Below the pieces are notes generated by a model, which saw only the letters and a program-made list of their open reading frames with translations, had not been told where the DNA came from and made no database searches. From assembly GCA_044507625.1 (NCBI GenBank), contig JBIQJE010000005.1:124001-188000 (forward strand): 64,000 bases of DNA, given 5' to 3'. Below are positions 35,981-43,683 of the stretch, piece by piece. Each line of letters opens with the position of its first letter. The first letter of the stretch is position 1. The position numbers and the translations under genes are program-made. This stretch comes from Hyphomicrobium_A sp044507625 (lineage in GTDB: Bacteria > Pseudomonadota > Alphaproteobacteria > Rhizobiales > Hyphomicrobiaceae).

Positions 35981-36148
35981 ATGGCCAAGCCCGTAACGCA
36001 GAAGATCAAGCTGCTATCGACCGCCGGCACGGGGTTCTTTTACGTGACCAAGAAGAACCCCCGCACGAGCACCGAGAAGCTCGTCTTCAAGAAATACGAT
36101 CCCGTCGTGAAAAAGCACGTCGAGTTCAAGGAAACGAAGATCAAGTAA
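35981..36148 (+). CDS. rpmG: 50S ribosomal protein L33
   Basis: 55 residues: MAKPVTQKIKLLSTAGTGFF opens it, then VTKKNPRTSTEKLVFKKYDP, ending KETKIK. It is full length and has no cysteine, so it is the zinc-independent (C-minus) form of L33. It has its own promoter at 35896-35923. A GC-rich hairpin follows 6 bp after the stop. It converges with pleD across a 582-bp gap. Confidence 0.98.
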   Translation: MAKPVTQKIKLLSTAGTGFFYVTKKNPRTSTEKLVFKKYDPVVKKHVEFKETKIK

Positions 36149-36154
36149 GACGGC

Positions 36155-36174
36155 GCGCGGGGCACACCCCGCGC
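36155..36174 (+). terminator. GC-rich hairpin after rpmG (possible terminator)
   Basis: GCGCGGGG (36155-36162) and CCCCGCGC (36167-36174) form a perfect 8-bp stem with the loop CACA, 6 bp after the rpmG stop. There is no T-run, so it may act as a pause or 3'-end protection rather than a full intrinsic terminator. Confidence 0.45.
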
Positions 36175-36235
36175 CCGACTACGGCCGTCCGCAAGGGATG
36201 GCCGGCGCACCGGCACCCTCTAAAAATTCGGATTT

Positions 36236-36470
36236 TGGGAATTGGTCAGGGAGACTTGACCAGGGCCCGCAACTCAACCCGGCAGCGGGGTAGTTAGTCC
36301 GAGAAAGCCACGGACCCTGGTCTAGTAACCAGATGGTTCGTCAAAGAGGGCGTTGACTCCCCGCCTGGTGCCGTGGCTGGTCCGATGCAGCTTCAACGAG
36401 GAGGCCACTCTAGCCGCTGGGACCAACCACGATTATCCCGCCCTATCAGGAAATGCGGCGGACCTGATAG
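36236..36470 (-). ncRNA. Candidate structured non-coding RNA between rpmG and pleD
   Basis: This stretch is dense in perfect inverted repeats: GGTCA 36244-36248/TGACC 36257-36261; GACCAGGG 36258-36265/CCCTGGTC 36315-36322; AACCA 36327-36331/TGGTT 36334-36338; GTCAA 36340-36344/TTGAC 36353-36357; an 11-bp pair 36373-36383/36420-36430; and CTATCAGG 36443-36450/CCTGATAG 36463-36470. The single mismatch in the 11-bp pair is C-A on the plus strand but G-U on the minus strand, which favours a minus-strand RNA. A weak minus-strand promoter-like pair lies near 36560-36590 (TTAACC, 17 bp, TATGAA). No open frame is convincing. I do not recognise a known family (not RNase P, tmRNA or SRP by their conserved cores). 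Confidence 0.5.
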
Positions 36471-36730
36471 CGCGGAAACCGTCATATCTCGAATGGGACG
36501 CAGCCGCCCGCTGCGCGTCCGCTAATTGAATATTAACGGCCCCCTCGCCATTTCATAATCTGACAGAGGACTCTGGTTAACGCAAGTTACGCTTTGACTG
36601 TGCTTAATTAACCACGTCGATTCGAGATCGCCACACGATCGCCGCGATTGCATGTCGAACGATTCCCCGCACGCGCTCCAGATCGCGCGCGCCGATCCCA
36701 GCAATGTTGTTTAATCTCAATCGGATAGAC
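36471..36730. other. AT-richer intergenic stretch downstream of pleD
   Basis: 260 bp with lower GC than the rest of the window (for example around 36521-36615, with TTAATTAA and GTTAACGCAAGTTA). It may hold the promoter of the candidate RNA. No frame with a ribosome site is present. The pleD stop is at 36731. Confidence 0.4.
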
Positions 36731-38101
36731 CTAGGCGGCGTTCGCAGCAACGCGGTTGCGCCCACGCCGCTTTGCATCGAACAGAGCCGTGTCCGCACGG
36801 CGGAATACCGTTTCCGGTGTGTCATCGGCGCACTCCAGCGTTGCAAGACCGACGCTGGCGGTGAGGGGAATTCCGAGACCCGGCCGCACCGGGAAAGCGT
36901 CGGCCGCGATCGACACCCGCAGGCGCTCGCCGACCTGGTAGGCGCGTTCCATGTCCGTATCCGGCATGATGATGAGAAACTCTTCCCCGCCGTAGCGGCA
37001 GGCGAGATCGATGCCGCGCGTGTTGCGCCGGAAGCGGGCCGCGAACTCCCGCAGCACGGCGTCGCCGGCGTCGTGTCCGTAGGTATCGTTCACATGCTTG
37101 AAGTGATCGATGTCCGCGAGGAGCACCGATAGCGCGCGCCCGCTGCGGCGCGCTTCCTCGACCAGCGTCGACAGATGGGTTTCCATGTAGCGGCGGTTGT
37201 GCAGCCCGGTGAGCGCATCGATGACCGATGCCTCGATGCTTTCCTCCAGGCGGTTGCGCAAATGATCGGAGTAGCGCTTGCGTTTCACCTGCGTCTTCAC
37301 ACGCGCCAACAGCTCGTTCTCGTCGATGGGCCGCATGATGTAGTCGTTGATGCCCATGTCGAGGCCGCGCAGCAGGCGCGCTTCGTTACCGGGCTCCACG
37401 AGCAGGATGATCGGCAGGTGGCGCGTGGCGTCCATGGAGCGCGTCTGCGAGCAAAGGCGCAGCGCATCCGCGTTGGCGAGCGAGAGCGACACGATCATGA
37501 GATCGAACTCTTCGTTCGCAAGCTCGCGGAGTGCCGCCTCGGGCGTCGATGCCGTCGTCACCGAATGTATCGACGACAGCCAGCTCACGATGCGGGAAAC
37601 CGCACGCGTGTCGTCATCGACCAGGAGAACGCGGCCGCTTTCCTCCGCAAGCGCTTTTAAAAGCGCGGCGTCCTCGCTGATGCCCATCTGGCGCCCGGTG
37701 AGCGCACGCATCAGCATCTCGTCGGTGAGCGTCTTGAGCCGGGCCAGGTTCTTTACACGCGTGATGAGCGCGATTTCATCGACCGGCTTGGTGAGGAAGT
37801 CATCGGCGCCGCCCTGGAGGCCGCGCACCTTATCGGAGAACTGATCGAGCGCGGTGACGAGCACCACGGGTATGTGATGCGTCCTCGGATCGGACTTCAA
37901 ACGGCGGCAGGTCTCGAAGCCGTCCATGCCCGGCATCATCACATCGAGCAACACGACGTCGACGCGCTCACGCGCGCAAACGTCGAGCGCTTCCTGCCCC
38001 GAGCTCGCCGTGAGCACGTCGAAATATTCGGCGGAAAGCCGGGCTTCCAGAAGCTTCACATTCGCAAGGATATCGTCGACTACGAGTACACGAGCGGTCA
38101 T
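36731..38101 (-). CDS. pleD: Response regulator diguanylate cyclase PleD
   Basis: 456 residues. REC domain 1 (MTARVLVVDDILANVKLLEARL; phosphoacceptor Asp in VVLLDVMMPGMDG), a REC-like adaptor domain 2 lacking the acceptor Asp (FDLMIVSLSLAN), and a GGDEF domain with GGEEF active site (CRYGGEEFLIIMP) and an RGID inhibitory site upstream. Phosphorylation-driven dimerisation activates c-di-GMP synthesis; in Caulobacter this controls the motile-to-sessile transition. The ATG at 38101 matches the family N-terminus; a GTG three codons earlier is possible. It lies 30 bp downstream of divK, so divK-pleD is an operon, as in Caulobacter. Confidence 0.97.
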   Translation of the reverse strand: MTARVLVVDDILANVKLLEARLSAEYFDVLTASSGQEALDVCARERVDVVLLDVMMPGMDGFETCRRLKSDPRTHHIPVVLVTALDQFSDKVRGLQGGADDFLTKPVDEIALITRVKNLARLKTLTDEMLMRALTGRQMGISEDAALLKALAEESGRVLLVDDDTRAVSRIVSWLSSIHSVTTASTPEAALRELANEEFDLMIVSLSLANADALRLCSQTRSMDATRHLPIILLVEPGNEARLLRGLDMGINDYIMRPIDENELLARVKTQVKRKRYSDHLRNRLEESIEASVIDALTGLHNRRYMETHLSTLVEEARRSGRALSVLLADIDHFKHVNDTYGHDAGDAVLREFAARFRRNTRGIDLACRYGGEEFLIIMPDTDMERAYQVGERLRVSIAADAFPVRPGLGIPLTASVGLATLECADDTPETVFRRADTALFDAKRRGRNRVAANAA

Positions 38102-38131
38102 CTTCGCCACTACTCTGCGCAGGTTACGAGT

Positions 38132-38563
38132 TTAAGCGCGCGGCTCACCGACGAAGCGCTGCACGGTCTCGAGAAAATTGCTCACTGAAATAGGCTTGGA
38201 GATGTAGGCTTCGCACCCGCCGGAACGGATGCGCTCCTCATCTCCCTTCATCGCGAAGGCGGTGATGGCGACCACGGGAATGTCCCGCAGCTCATCGTCC
38301 TCCTTCAGCCATTTGGTGACTTCCAGTCCCGAAATCTCGGGGAGCTGGATGTCCATGAGGATCAGCGCAGGACGGTGCTCACGGGCAAGGTCGAGCGCCT
38401 CCAGCCCGTTGCGGGTCTGGATCGTTGCATAGCCGTGCGCGGCAAGAATATCGTGGAAGAGCTTCATATTGAGCTCGTTGTCTTCCACGATGAGCACAGT
38501 CTTGCCGGGCACCTGCCTCATTGGCACATGCGGTTCCGCGGCACTGGTCTCCTGCATATTCAT
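38132..38563 (-). CDS. divK: Single-domain response regulator DivK
   Basis: A receiver domain only (KTVLIVEDNELNMKLFHDILAAHGY; acceptor Asp in LILMDIQLPEISGLEVTKWLKEDDEL; Lys in GCEAYISKPISVSNFLETV). The sequence is very close to the Caulobacter DivK I remember. DivK works with the PleC/DivJ kinases and CckA-ChpT-CtrA to set cell-cycle polarity. The start is uncertain: ATG at 38561-38563 gives 143 residues, ATG at 38519-38521 gives about 129 and the usual length. A near-consensus CtrA site (GTAA-N7-TTAA) lies at 38643-38657 upstream. Confidence 0.95.
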   Translation of the reverse strand: MNMQETSAAEPHVPMRQVPGKTVLIVEDNELNMKLFHDILAAHGYATIQTRNGLEALDLAREHRPALILMDIQLPEISGLEVTKWLKEDDELRDIPVVAITAFAMKGDEERIRSGGCEAYISKPISVSNFLETVQRFVGEPRA

Positions 38564-38642
38564 GGCGTTGCAGCTCGGACTCCCCGGCCCTTTTTGCACC
38601 GATTCTTTGGGCTGGACCGGGCTGGAGTTTGCTAGTGAAGAC

Positions 38643-38657
38643 GTAACCAACAGTTAA
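38643..38657 (-). promoter_or_regulatory. Near-consensus CtrA-binding site upstream of divK
   Basis: GTAA-N7-TTAA differs in one base from the full CtrA site TTAA-N7-TTAA. It lies about 80-95 bp upstream of divK and 80 bp upstream of the divergent DUF3572 gene, where CtrA control of a polarity gene would be expected. A single match in this base composition can be chance. Confidence 0.35.
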
Positions 38658-38734
38658 TGAATGGGCGTACAGCGCAGCCTGACAGCGCTTGTTCTACATC
38701 TTTCGATCTTTAGGTGAATTCGAGGTTGAAGCGC

Positions 38735-39028
38735 ATGCATACGGACCGCGCCGAATCGATCGGGGTCTCGGCACTCCTGTTCCTGGCGGGCGATCCCCAG
38801 CGCTTGGCGCACTTCTTGACGCTCACGGGCGTCGGCCCGTCAGAGTTGCGCGAGAACGCCCGCACGCCGCAAATGCTGGCGGCCGTGCTCGATCACATGC
38901 TGCAGGACGAGAACATGCTACTCGTCTTCTGCGCCACGGACGGGATCCTGCCGACTGAGGTCGCCCCTGCGCAGCGCGCACTCGCCAAGATGGCCGGTGA
39001 GATCGGAGATCCGGAGATCAGTATCTAG
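38735..39028 (+). CDS. DUF3572 family protein
   Basis: 97 residues. Small helical protein with the family pattern AESIGVSALLFLAGDPQRLAHFLTLTGVGPSELRENA followed by MLAAVLDHMLQDENMLLVFCATDGI. Present in many Rhizobiales next to divK; function unknown. The ATG at 38735 has GAGG nine bases upstream and is preferred to the GTG at 38714. It ends 2 bp before the stop of the convergent EipB-like gene. Confidence 0.88.
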   Translation: MHTDRAESIGVSALLFLAGDPQRLAHFLTLTGVGPSELRENARTPQMLAAVLDHMLQDENMLLVFCATDGILPTEVAPAQRALAKMAGEIGDPEISI

Positions 39029-39030
39029 GA

Positions 39031-39924
39031 TCAGCGCTTGGCGGGGCTCGAGCCGGTGGCCTTGGCCGCGCACTTTCCTTCTTCCAGGAAGGTCAACTCC
39101 TTCAGCTCGCCGCGGATGGCAAAATCGCCGTAATCGATATAGAGCCGCGAGGAGACCCCGTTCTCATAGAAGCGGAACGAGAGCTCGTAGGTCGGCATCA
39201 CGTCGTGGCGGCTGTGGCCGGGTTCGAAATAGCCGATGGCGACGGGCCATGAGGCCGCGGTGTCGAGCTTGTCGCCGTTGGCGACGCTGGCGGGCACCTT
39301 GACGCTACCGGGCTCGGATCGCCGTCCGATAACGGCGCTGGTCTCATAGAACTTCTCGCCCTTGTCCGAGCCGTCGAAAAGGTTGGCGGTGAACTGGCTA
39401 TGTCCGGCCCGGGCCGCCTCCACCAGCGCCATGGAGTGCTGGATGGGAAAATAGATATTGGACGGCAGCTTCACCGTCTTCTTCGAAGGCTTCGTGAGCT
39501 TCACCTCGGTGAAGGACGCGCCATTCCCCGGCCCTGCGCTGCCCTGGGCGGCCTCGGAAAGCTTCTGGTTCTCGTACTGGCTCGATGAAAACCGCAGCCG
39601 GTGGGTCGCCACGTCCTCGAAACTGGAGGTGCGCAGGTCGTTCACCTGGGAGACGCCGTCCTGGTTGGTCATCCGGGTGACGAAGCGCATGTTTTGCGCG
39701 TACTCGCCGCAACTGCTGCCGGTCATCTCGTAGACCATGCGGCCGGTCATGTCGGCGACGCCGGAGCCGGGGGTCGAGTGGTCGAAGGTGATATCGTAGA
39801 CGGCGCGGTGGGGGCGGAACTGCACCGCCCCGCCGGCGACCTGCGCCCGCAGGTCGGCCAATGGCATGGCGAGCACCACCGCACCCAGGGCGCTGGCGAC
39901 AAGAACCTTGACTAGGTGAAACAT
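39031..39924 (-). CDS. EipB-like (DUF1849) periplasmic envelope integrity protein
   Basis: 297 residues with a signal peptide (about 1-27, ending ADLRA). The mature protein shows the DUF1849 pattern: FRPHRAVYDITFDHSTPGSGVADMTGRMVYEMTGSSCGEYAQNMRF and onward, a beta-spiral of the EipB type. Two cysteines, one in SSCGEY and one near the C-terminus in EGKCAAK, fit the conserved disulphide. EipB in Brucella supports cell envelope integrity. It is divergent from ridA, with 160 bp between. Confidence 0.9.
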   Translation of the reverse strand: MFHLVKVLVASALGAVVLAMPLADLRAQVAGGAVQFRPHRAVYDITFDHSTPGSGVADMTGRMVYEMTGSSCGEYAQNMRFVTRMTNQDGVSQVNDLRTSSFEDVATHRLRFSSSQYENQKLSEAAQGSAGPGNGASFTEVKLTKPSKKTVKLPSNIYFPIQHSMALVEAARAGHSQFTANLFDGSDKGEKFYETSAVIGRRSEPGSVKVPASVANGDKLDTAASWPVAIGYFEPGHSRHDVMPTYELSFRFYENGVSSRLYIDYGDFAIRGELKELTFLEEGKCAAKATGSSPAKR

Positions 39925-40086
39925 TCTTCCTCGCCGTCGATTTTTGGCCCGCAGCCTAACCCGGACAGGTTAAGCCACGGAATACCCCCAAGGGCATCCG
40001 CGCGCCATTGCCAAGAGCCGATCCGCCAGCCAAAAAGACGCTCGAGCAAAGGATGGCACGGTGCCGCCAAGCGTAAGGATAATAGA

Positions 40087-40554
40087 ATGGACGACAAGAT
40101 CGAGGCGCGCCTCGCAGCGCTTGGCATCGTGCTCCCGGATGCACCAAACCCCGTCGCCAATTACGTGCCTTCCTTCCTGGCCGGCAATCTTCTCTTCATC
40201 TCCGGCCAGGTTTCCAAGGCGGCGGATGGCAGCATCCTCAAGGGGCGCCTCGGCGACAACATGGCGGTAGCCCAGGGTCAGGAAGCCGCACGCCTGTGCG
40301 CCCTCGCCATCCTGTCCCAGACCCGCGCCGCCATCGGCCGGCTCGATCGTATCGTCCAGGTTGTGCGTCTCACCGGCTTCGTCAACTCCGCCCCTGACTT
40401 CACCGACCACCCGCAGGTCATCAACGGCGCCTCGGACCTGATGGTCGAGGTGCTGGGGGACAAAGGCCGGCACACGCGGGCCGCCGTCGGCGTCTCGAGC
40501 CTGCCGCTCGGCTGCGCCGTGGAAGTCGACGCGGTGATCATGATCGAGGGCTGA
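40087..40554 (+). CDS. RidA family protein
   Basis: 155 residues. RidA/YjgF-like fold: IEARLAALGIVLPDAPNPVANYVPSFLAGNLLFISGQVS, LSQTRAAIGRLDRIVQVVRLTGFVNSAPDF and RAAVGVSSLPLGCAVEVDAVIMIE. The catalytic arginine of active enamine deaminases is represented by the R in TRAAVGVSSLPLG. RidA hydrolyses reactive 2-aminoacrylate-type enamines; paralogues may have other substrates. AAGGA precedes the ATG. It is the first gene of a run with the next two (gaps of 7 and 5 bp). Confidence 0.9.
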   Translation: MDDKIEARLAALGIVLPDAPNPVANYVPSFLAGNLLFISGQVSKAADGSILKGRLGDNMAVAQGQEAARLCALAILSQTRAAIGRLDRIVQVVRLTGFVNSAPDFTDHPQVINGASDLMVEVLGDKGRHTRAAVGVSSLPLGCAVEVDAVIMIEG

Positions 40555-40561
40555 GGCAGCC

Positions 40562-41311
40562 ATGCGCGAGCGCGCGGCCTTCCTGAAGCCCATCGCGCAC
40601 CGCGGCCTGCACAACGTTGCACGCGGCATCGTCGAAAACACGGTTCCGGCGTTCGAAGCGGCTATCGCGAAGGGCTACGGTATCGAGTGCGACGTGCGCC
40701 CCGCCGGCTGCGCCACGCCCATGGTGTTTCACGATCTGACGCTGGAACGGCTGATCGAAGGCGACGGGCCGCTCGCGGCGCGCGATGCGTCCCAGCTCAA
40801 AGCCTTGCGCTACCGCAACGCCGGCGGCGCCATGATCGACCTCGCCGAATTGCTGGAACTCGTGCGCGGGCGGGTGCCGTTGCTCATCGAAATCAAGAGC
40901 GAGTGGGACGCGCCGGACGGGCAGTTCCTGCGCAACATCGCGGAGACGGCGACGGCCTATGACGGGCCCGTTGCGCTGATGTCGTTCGACCCATCGGTCA
41001 TGGCGATTTTGCGCACGCTTGCCCCGGGGGTTCCGCGCGGCATCGTGGCGGAGCAGTTCGCTGCCGATTGCGCGTGGCGCGGGGTGCTTGGTTCCGAGCG
41101 CGCCTATGCTCTGACGCACCTGCTTGAATCGGGGCCTGCCGCGCCCGATTTCTACGCCTATGACGTCAACACGCTGCCAACCGCCGTTACCCGGTATGTG
41201 CGTGAGGTTGAAGGGAAGCCATTATTTACGTGGACTGTGCGCACCGCAGAGCAGCGGGAGACCGCGGCACGCTGGGCCGACGCGCCGATCTTCGAGGGCT
41301 ACGAGCCCTGA
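40562..41311 (+). CDS. Glycerophosphodiester phosphodiesterase family protein
   Basis: 249 residues, GDPD TIM barrel. Signatures: IAHRGLHNVARGIVENTVPAFEAA (catalytic His-Arg), GIECDVRPAGC (acidic metal ligands), MVFHDLTLERL (catalytic His), PLLIEIKSEW, and FTWTVRTAEQ at the end. It would hydrolyse glycerophosphodiesters to glycerol-3-phosphate. The start ATG at 40562 lies 7 bp after ridA. No signal peptide is present, so it acts in the cytoplasm. Confidence 0.92.
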   Translation: MRERAAFLKPIAHRGLHNVARGIVENTVPAFEAAIAKGYGIECDVRPAGCATPMVFHDLTLERLIEGDGPLAARDASQLKALRYRNAGGAMIDLAELLELVRGRVPLLIEIKSEWDAPDGQFLRNIAETATAYDGPVALMSFDPSVMAILRTLAPGVPRGIVAEQFAADCAWRGVLGSERAYALTHLLESGPAAPDFYAYDVNTLPTAVTRYVREVEGKPLFTWTVRTAEQRETAARWADAPIFEGYEP

Positions 41312-41316
41312 GATAG

Positions 41317-42570
41317 ATGGTCGGCGATGCGCGGGAATGGGCAAGCATCGCGATGAGTAGCGAAAGGGCCAGGCCGGACGACAGCGCCGCTGAGCGCGAG
41401 GTGCACAGGGCTGTCGCCACGGTCGTCGCGCGCATCGCCGATATCGATGCGGCCGAATGGGATGCGTGCGCCAATCCGGATGCGTCCACCTTCAATCCCT
41501 TCATCACACACGCCTTCCTCAAGGCGCTGGAGGATTCCGGTTGCGTCGGCGAGCCGAAGACGGGCTGGCTGCCGCAGCACATCTGCCTTGCGGATGAGGT
41601 CGGCCATATCGCCGCCTGTACGCCCTGCTACGTGAAGCTCAACAGCTCGGGCGAATACGTATTCGATCATTCCTGGGCGGCGGCCTACGAGCAAGCGGGC
41701 GGAGAATATTACCCGAAGCTGCAGATCGCCGTCCCGTTCACGCCCGTGCCGGGGCGGCGCCTGCTGGTGCGGCCGGGCCCCGACGCAGCGCAGAATACGC
41801 GTACGCTCGCGGCGGCGGCGGTCGAGCTTTCGCGGCGCATCGGCGCCTCGTCGGTGCACGCGACATTCCTGCAGCAGAACGAGTGGGAGACACTTGGCGC
41901 CCAGGGCTTCCTGCAGCGTACCGACCAGCAGTTCCATTGGACGAATGGCGGCTATGGGACGTTCGACGATTTCCTATCCTCGCTCGCGTCGCGCAAGCGC
42001 AAGGCGGTGCGAAAGGAGCGCAGCGAAGCCCTCGCCGGCGGCCTCGTCGTGGAACAGGTCTGCGGCTCGGAGATCACCGAAGCGCACTGGGATGCGTTCT
42101 TCGCGTTCTACATGGACACCGGCAGCCGCAAGTGGGGGCGGCCCTACCTCAACCGGCGCTTCTTCTCGCAACTCGGCGAGACGATGGCGGACCGCTGCCT
42201 GCTGATCATGGCGCGGCGCGGCGAACGCTATATTGCCGGCGCGCTCAACCTCATCGGCGGCGACTGCCTCTATGGGCGCTACTGGGGCGCCGTCGAGGAT
42301 CATCCGTGCCTGCATTTCGAGCTCTGCTATTATCAGGCGATCGAGTACGCCATCGCCCACGGGCTGGCGCGCGTCGAGGCGGGCGCGCAGGGCGAGCACA
42401 AGCTGGCGCGCGGCTACCTGCCGGTGCCCACCTACTCGGCGCACTTCATTGCCGATCCGGGATTCCGCCGCGCGGTCGCGCATTATCTCGAAGGCGAGCG
42501 GCGCGCGGTGGCCGAGAACGTCGCCGCACTTGCCGAATATGCGCCTTACCGCAAGGGCAACGGCTCTTAG
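41317..42570 (+). CDS. FemAB/peptidoglycan-type GNAT acyltransferase (PF04339-like)
   Basis: 417 residues. Two GNAT-like halves resembling the FemAB_like/DUF482 family: DIDAAEWDACANPDASTFNPFITHAFLKALEDSGCVG opens the first. The second has FDDFLSSLASRKRKAVRKERSEAL, HWDAFFAFYMDTGSRKWGRPYLNRRFF and EDHPCLHFELCYYQAIEYAIAHGLARVEAGAQGEHKLARGYLPVPTYSAH. Members are thought to use an aminoacyl- or acyl-CoA-type donor; the acceptor is unknown. The start could be 41317 or 41353 (both ATG, neither with a strong ribosome site). The gap to the previous gene is 5 bp. Confidence 0.88.
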   Translation: MVGDAREWASIAMSSERARPDDSAAEREVHRAVATVVARIADIDAAEWDACANPDASTFNPFITHAFLKALEDSGCVGEPKTGWLPQHICLADEVGHIAACTPCYVKLNSSGEYVFDHSWAAAYEQAGGEYYPKLQIAVPFTPVPGRRLLVRPGPDAAQNTRTLAAAAVELSRRIGASSVHATFLQQNEWETLGAQGFLQRTDQQFHWTNGGYGTFDDFLSSLASRKRKAVRKERSEALAGGLVVEQVCGSEITEAHWDAFFAFYMDTGSRKWGRPYLNRRFFSQLGETMADRCLLIMARRGERYIAGALNLIGGDCLYGRYWGAVEDHPCLHFELCYYQAIEYAIAHGLARVEAGAQGEHKLARGYLPVPTYSAHFIADPGFRRAVAHYLEGERRAVAENVAALAEYAPYRKGNGS

Positions 42571-42594
42571 AGCGTCCCTGAAATGACGGGTCGC

Positions 42595-42623
42595 TTGACG
42601 GGGATGGCTGCGATCCGTTTAAC
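42595..42623 (+). promoter_or_regulatory. Candidate promoter of the HIT gene
   Basis: TTGACG (42595-42600) and TTTAAC (42618-42623), 17 bp apart, precede the HIT-protein ATG at 42647 by a short leader. The -35 box is good, the -10 box fair. Confidence 0.5.
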
Positions 42624-42646
42624 AGGTTCGCTAGACGGAGGCCGAC

Positions 42647-43069
42647 ATGCCCTACGACGACAGCAATGTGTTCGCAAAGATCCTGCGCGACGAGATCTCT
42701 TCGCACCGGGTCTACGAGGACGAGAACGTGCTCGTCTTCATGGACGTCATGCCCCAGGCGCCAGGGCATACGCTGGTGGTGCCGAAAGCGCCCTCGCGCA
42801 ATCTGCTCGATGCCGATCCGGCGGCGATCGCCAAGATGGTGCCGGTGCTGCAGCGCACGGCGAAGGCGGTGAAAGAGGCTTTCAAGGCCGACGGCGTCAC
42901 CGTCGTCCAATATAACGAGCCAGCGAGCGGGCAGACGGTTTTCCATCTCCACTTCCACGTCATCCCGCGGCACGAGGGCGTGCCGCTGATGCCCCACGGA
43001 CGCGAGATGGAAAAGCCGGAGGTGCTGGCCGCGCACGCGGAGAAGATCCGCAAGGCGTTCGGCAGCTAG
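42647..43069 (+). CDS. HIT family nucleotide-binding hydrolase
   Basis: 140 residues. Histidine triad protein of the HinT branch with catalytic motif HLHFH (VFHLHFHVIPRH) and N-terminal FAKILRDEISSHRVYEDENVLVFMDVMPQAPGHTLVVPK. It would hydrolyse AMP-amidates or adenylated metabolites. GGAGG precedes the ATG and a promoter lies at 42595-42623. Confidence 0.95.
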   Translation: MPYDDSNVFAKILRDEISSHRVYEDENVLVFMDVMPQAPGHTLVVPKAPSRNLLDADPAAIAKMVPVLQRTAKAVKEAFKADGVTVVQYNEPASGQTVFHLHFHVIPRHEGVPLMPHGREMEKPEVLAAHAEKIRKAFGS

Positions 43070-43110
43070 GCCGCCGCTGAATGGCCGACGCGGCTCCGAC
43101 AATTCTGAGC

Positions 43111-43268
43111 TCGAGCGCTTTTCTTCTTGGATCGTGGTGCGACGGCCGTCGTCTTTTGAATTCGCCCGATGATTCACGCTTCGGACTGGTAGGGTCCGAA
43201 GCGATCATGGTCTTTTGCTTCGACCGATGATTCACGCTTCGGACTGGTAGGGTCCGAAGCGATCATGG
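43111..43268 (+). repeat. Dispersed palindromic repeat, family A (tandem copies)
   Basis: Two units of 58-59 bp in tandem (43151-43209 and 43210-43268), each starting GTCTTTTG and carrying the 10-bp stem CGCTTCGGAC/GTCCGAAGCG with the loop TGGTAGG (stems 43177-43186/43194-43203 and 43235-43244/43252-43261). The region 43111-43150 (GAGCGCTTTTCTTC...) matches the leader of the single copy at about 21249. Sited between the HIT gene and the convergent small exported protein. Confidence 0.85.
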
Positions 43269-43275
43269 TCTGGGG

Positions 43276-43560
43276 TCACCCCGAACAGGCCTGATACCGA
43301 TCCCACCACACACGGCTGCCCGTGCGGACCGCGATACCGCGCAGGCACTCGCAGTCGCCGTAGGGGCAGGCCGAGTTGTAATAGCGGATAGGCCCGCTGT
43401 TGTAGGTGCGCGGCGTGCTCCGGTAGAGCTGGGGCCTATACGGACGCGTCTTGCTGGCTCGGTCGCGGTGCCAGTAGCCGTCCGCCGTCGCCGGGGCGAA
43501 ATATCCGGCGAGCGAAGCGACCGCCGCGGCGGCGGCAATGGCACCTATCACGGTTTTCAT
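43276..43560 (-). CDS. Small exported protein of unknown function
   Basis: 94 residues with a clear Sec signal peptide (MKTVIGAIAAAAAVASLAGYFAPATA). The mature part is rich in Tyr, Arg and Ser/Pro (YRPQLYRSTPRTYNSGPIRYYNSA) and holds three cysteines (CPYGDCECLRG) plus a final one (YQACSG), so disulphides or metal binding are possible. GAGGAA precedes the ATG. No family recognised; this kind of small Cys-containing secreted protein recurs in Rhizobiales. Confidence 0.7.
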   Translation of the reverse strand: MKTVIGAIAAAAAVASLAGYFAPATADGYWHRDRASKTRPYRPQLYRSTPRTYNSGPIRYYNSACPYGDCECLRGIAVRTGSRVWWDRYQACSG

Positions 43561-43683
43561 GGCACGTTCCTCGCTGGCCCGATCGATGGACGGCGAGCGC
43601 TGCTCGGCACGTCTTCCGTCAACGTATCATTCTATTCCGATAGGGTTAAGAGCCGCTGAGCGCCCGCGCCGGAGACTCAGCGA

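Noticed and set aside
36244..36265. Resemblance to a cobalamin-riboswitch B12 box (GGTCAGGGAGACTTGACC)
   Set aside because: The rest of the conserved core is missing and the region lies between 3' ends of convergent genes, not before a B12-related gene.
43151..43268. Tandem repeat considered as a CRISPR array
   Set aside because: Only two units of about 59 bp that are nearly identical throughout, with no variable spacers and no cas genes.
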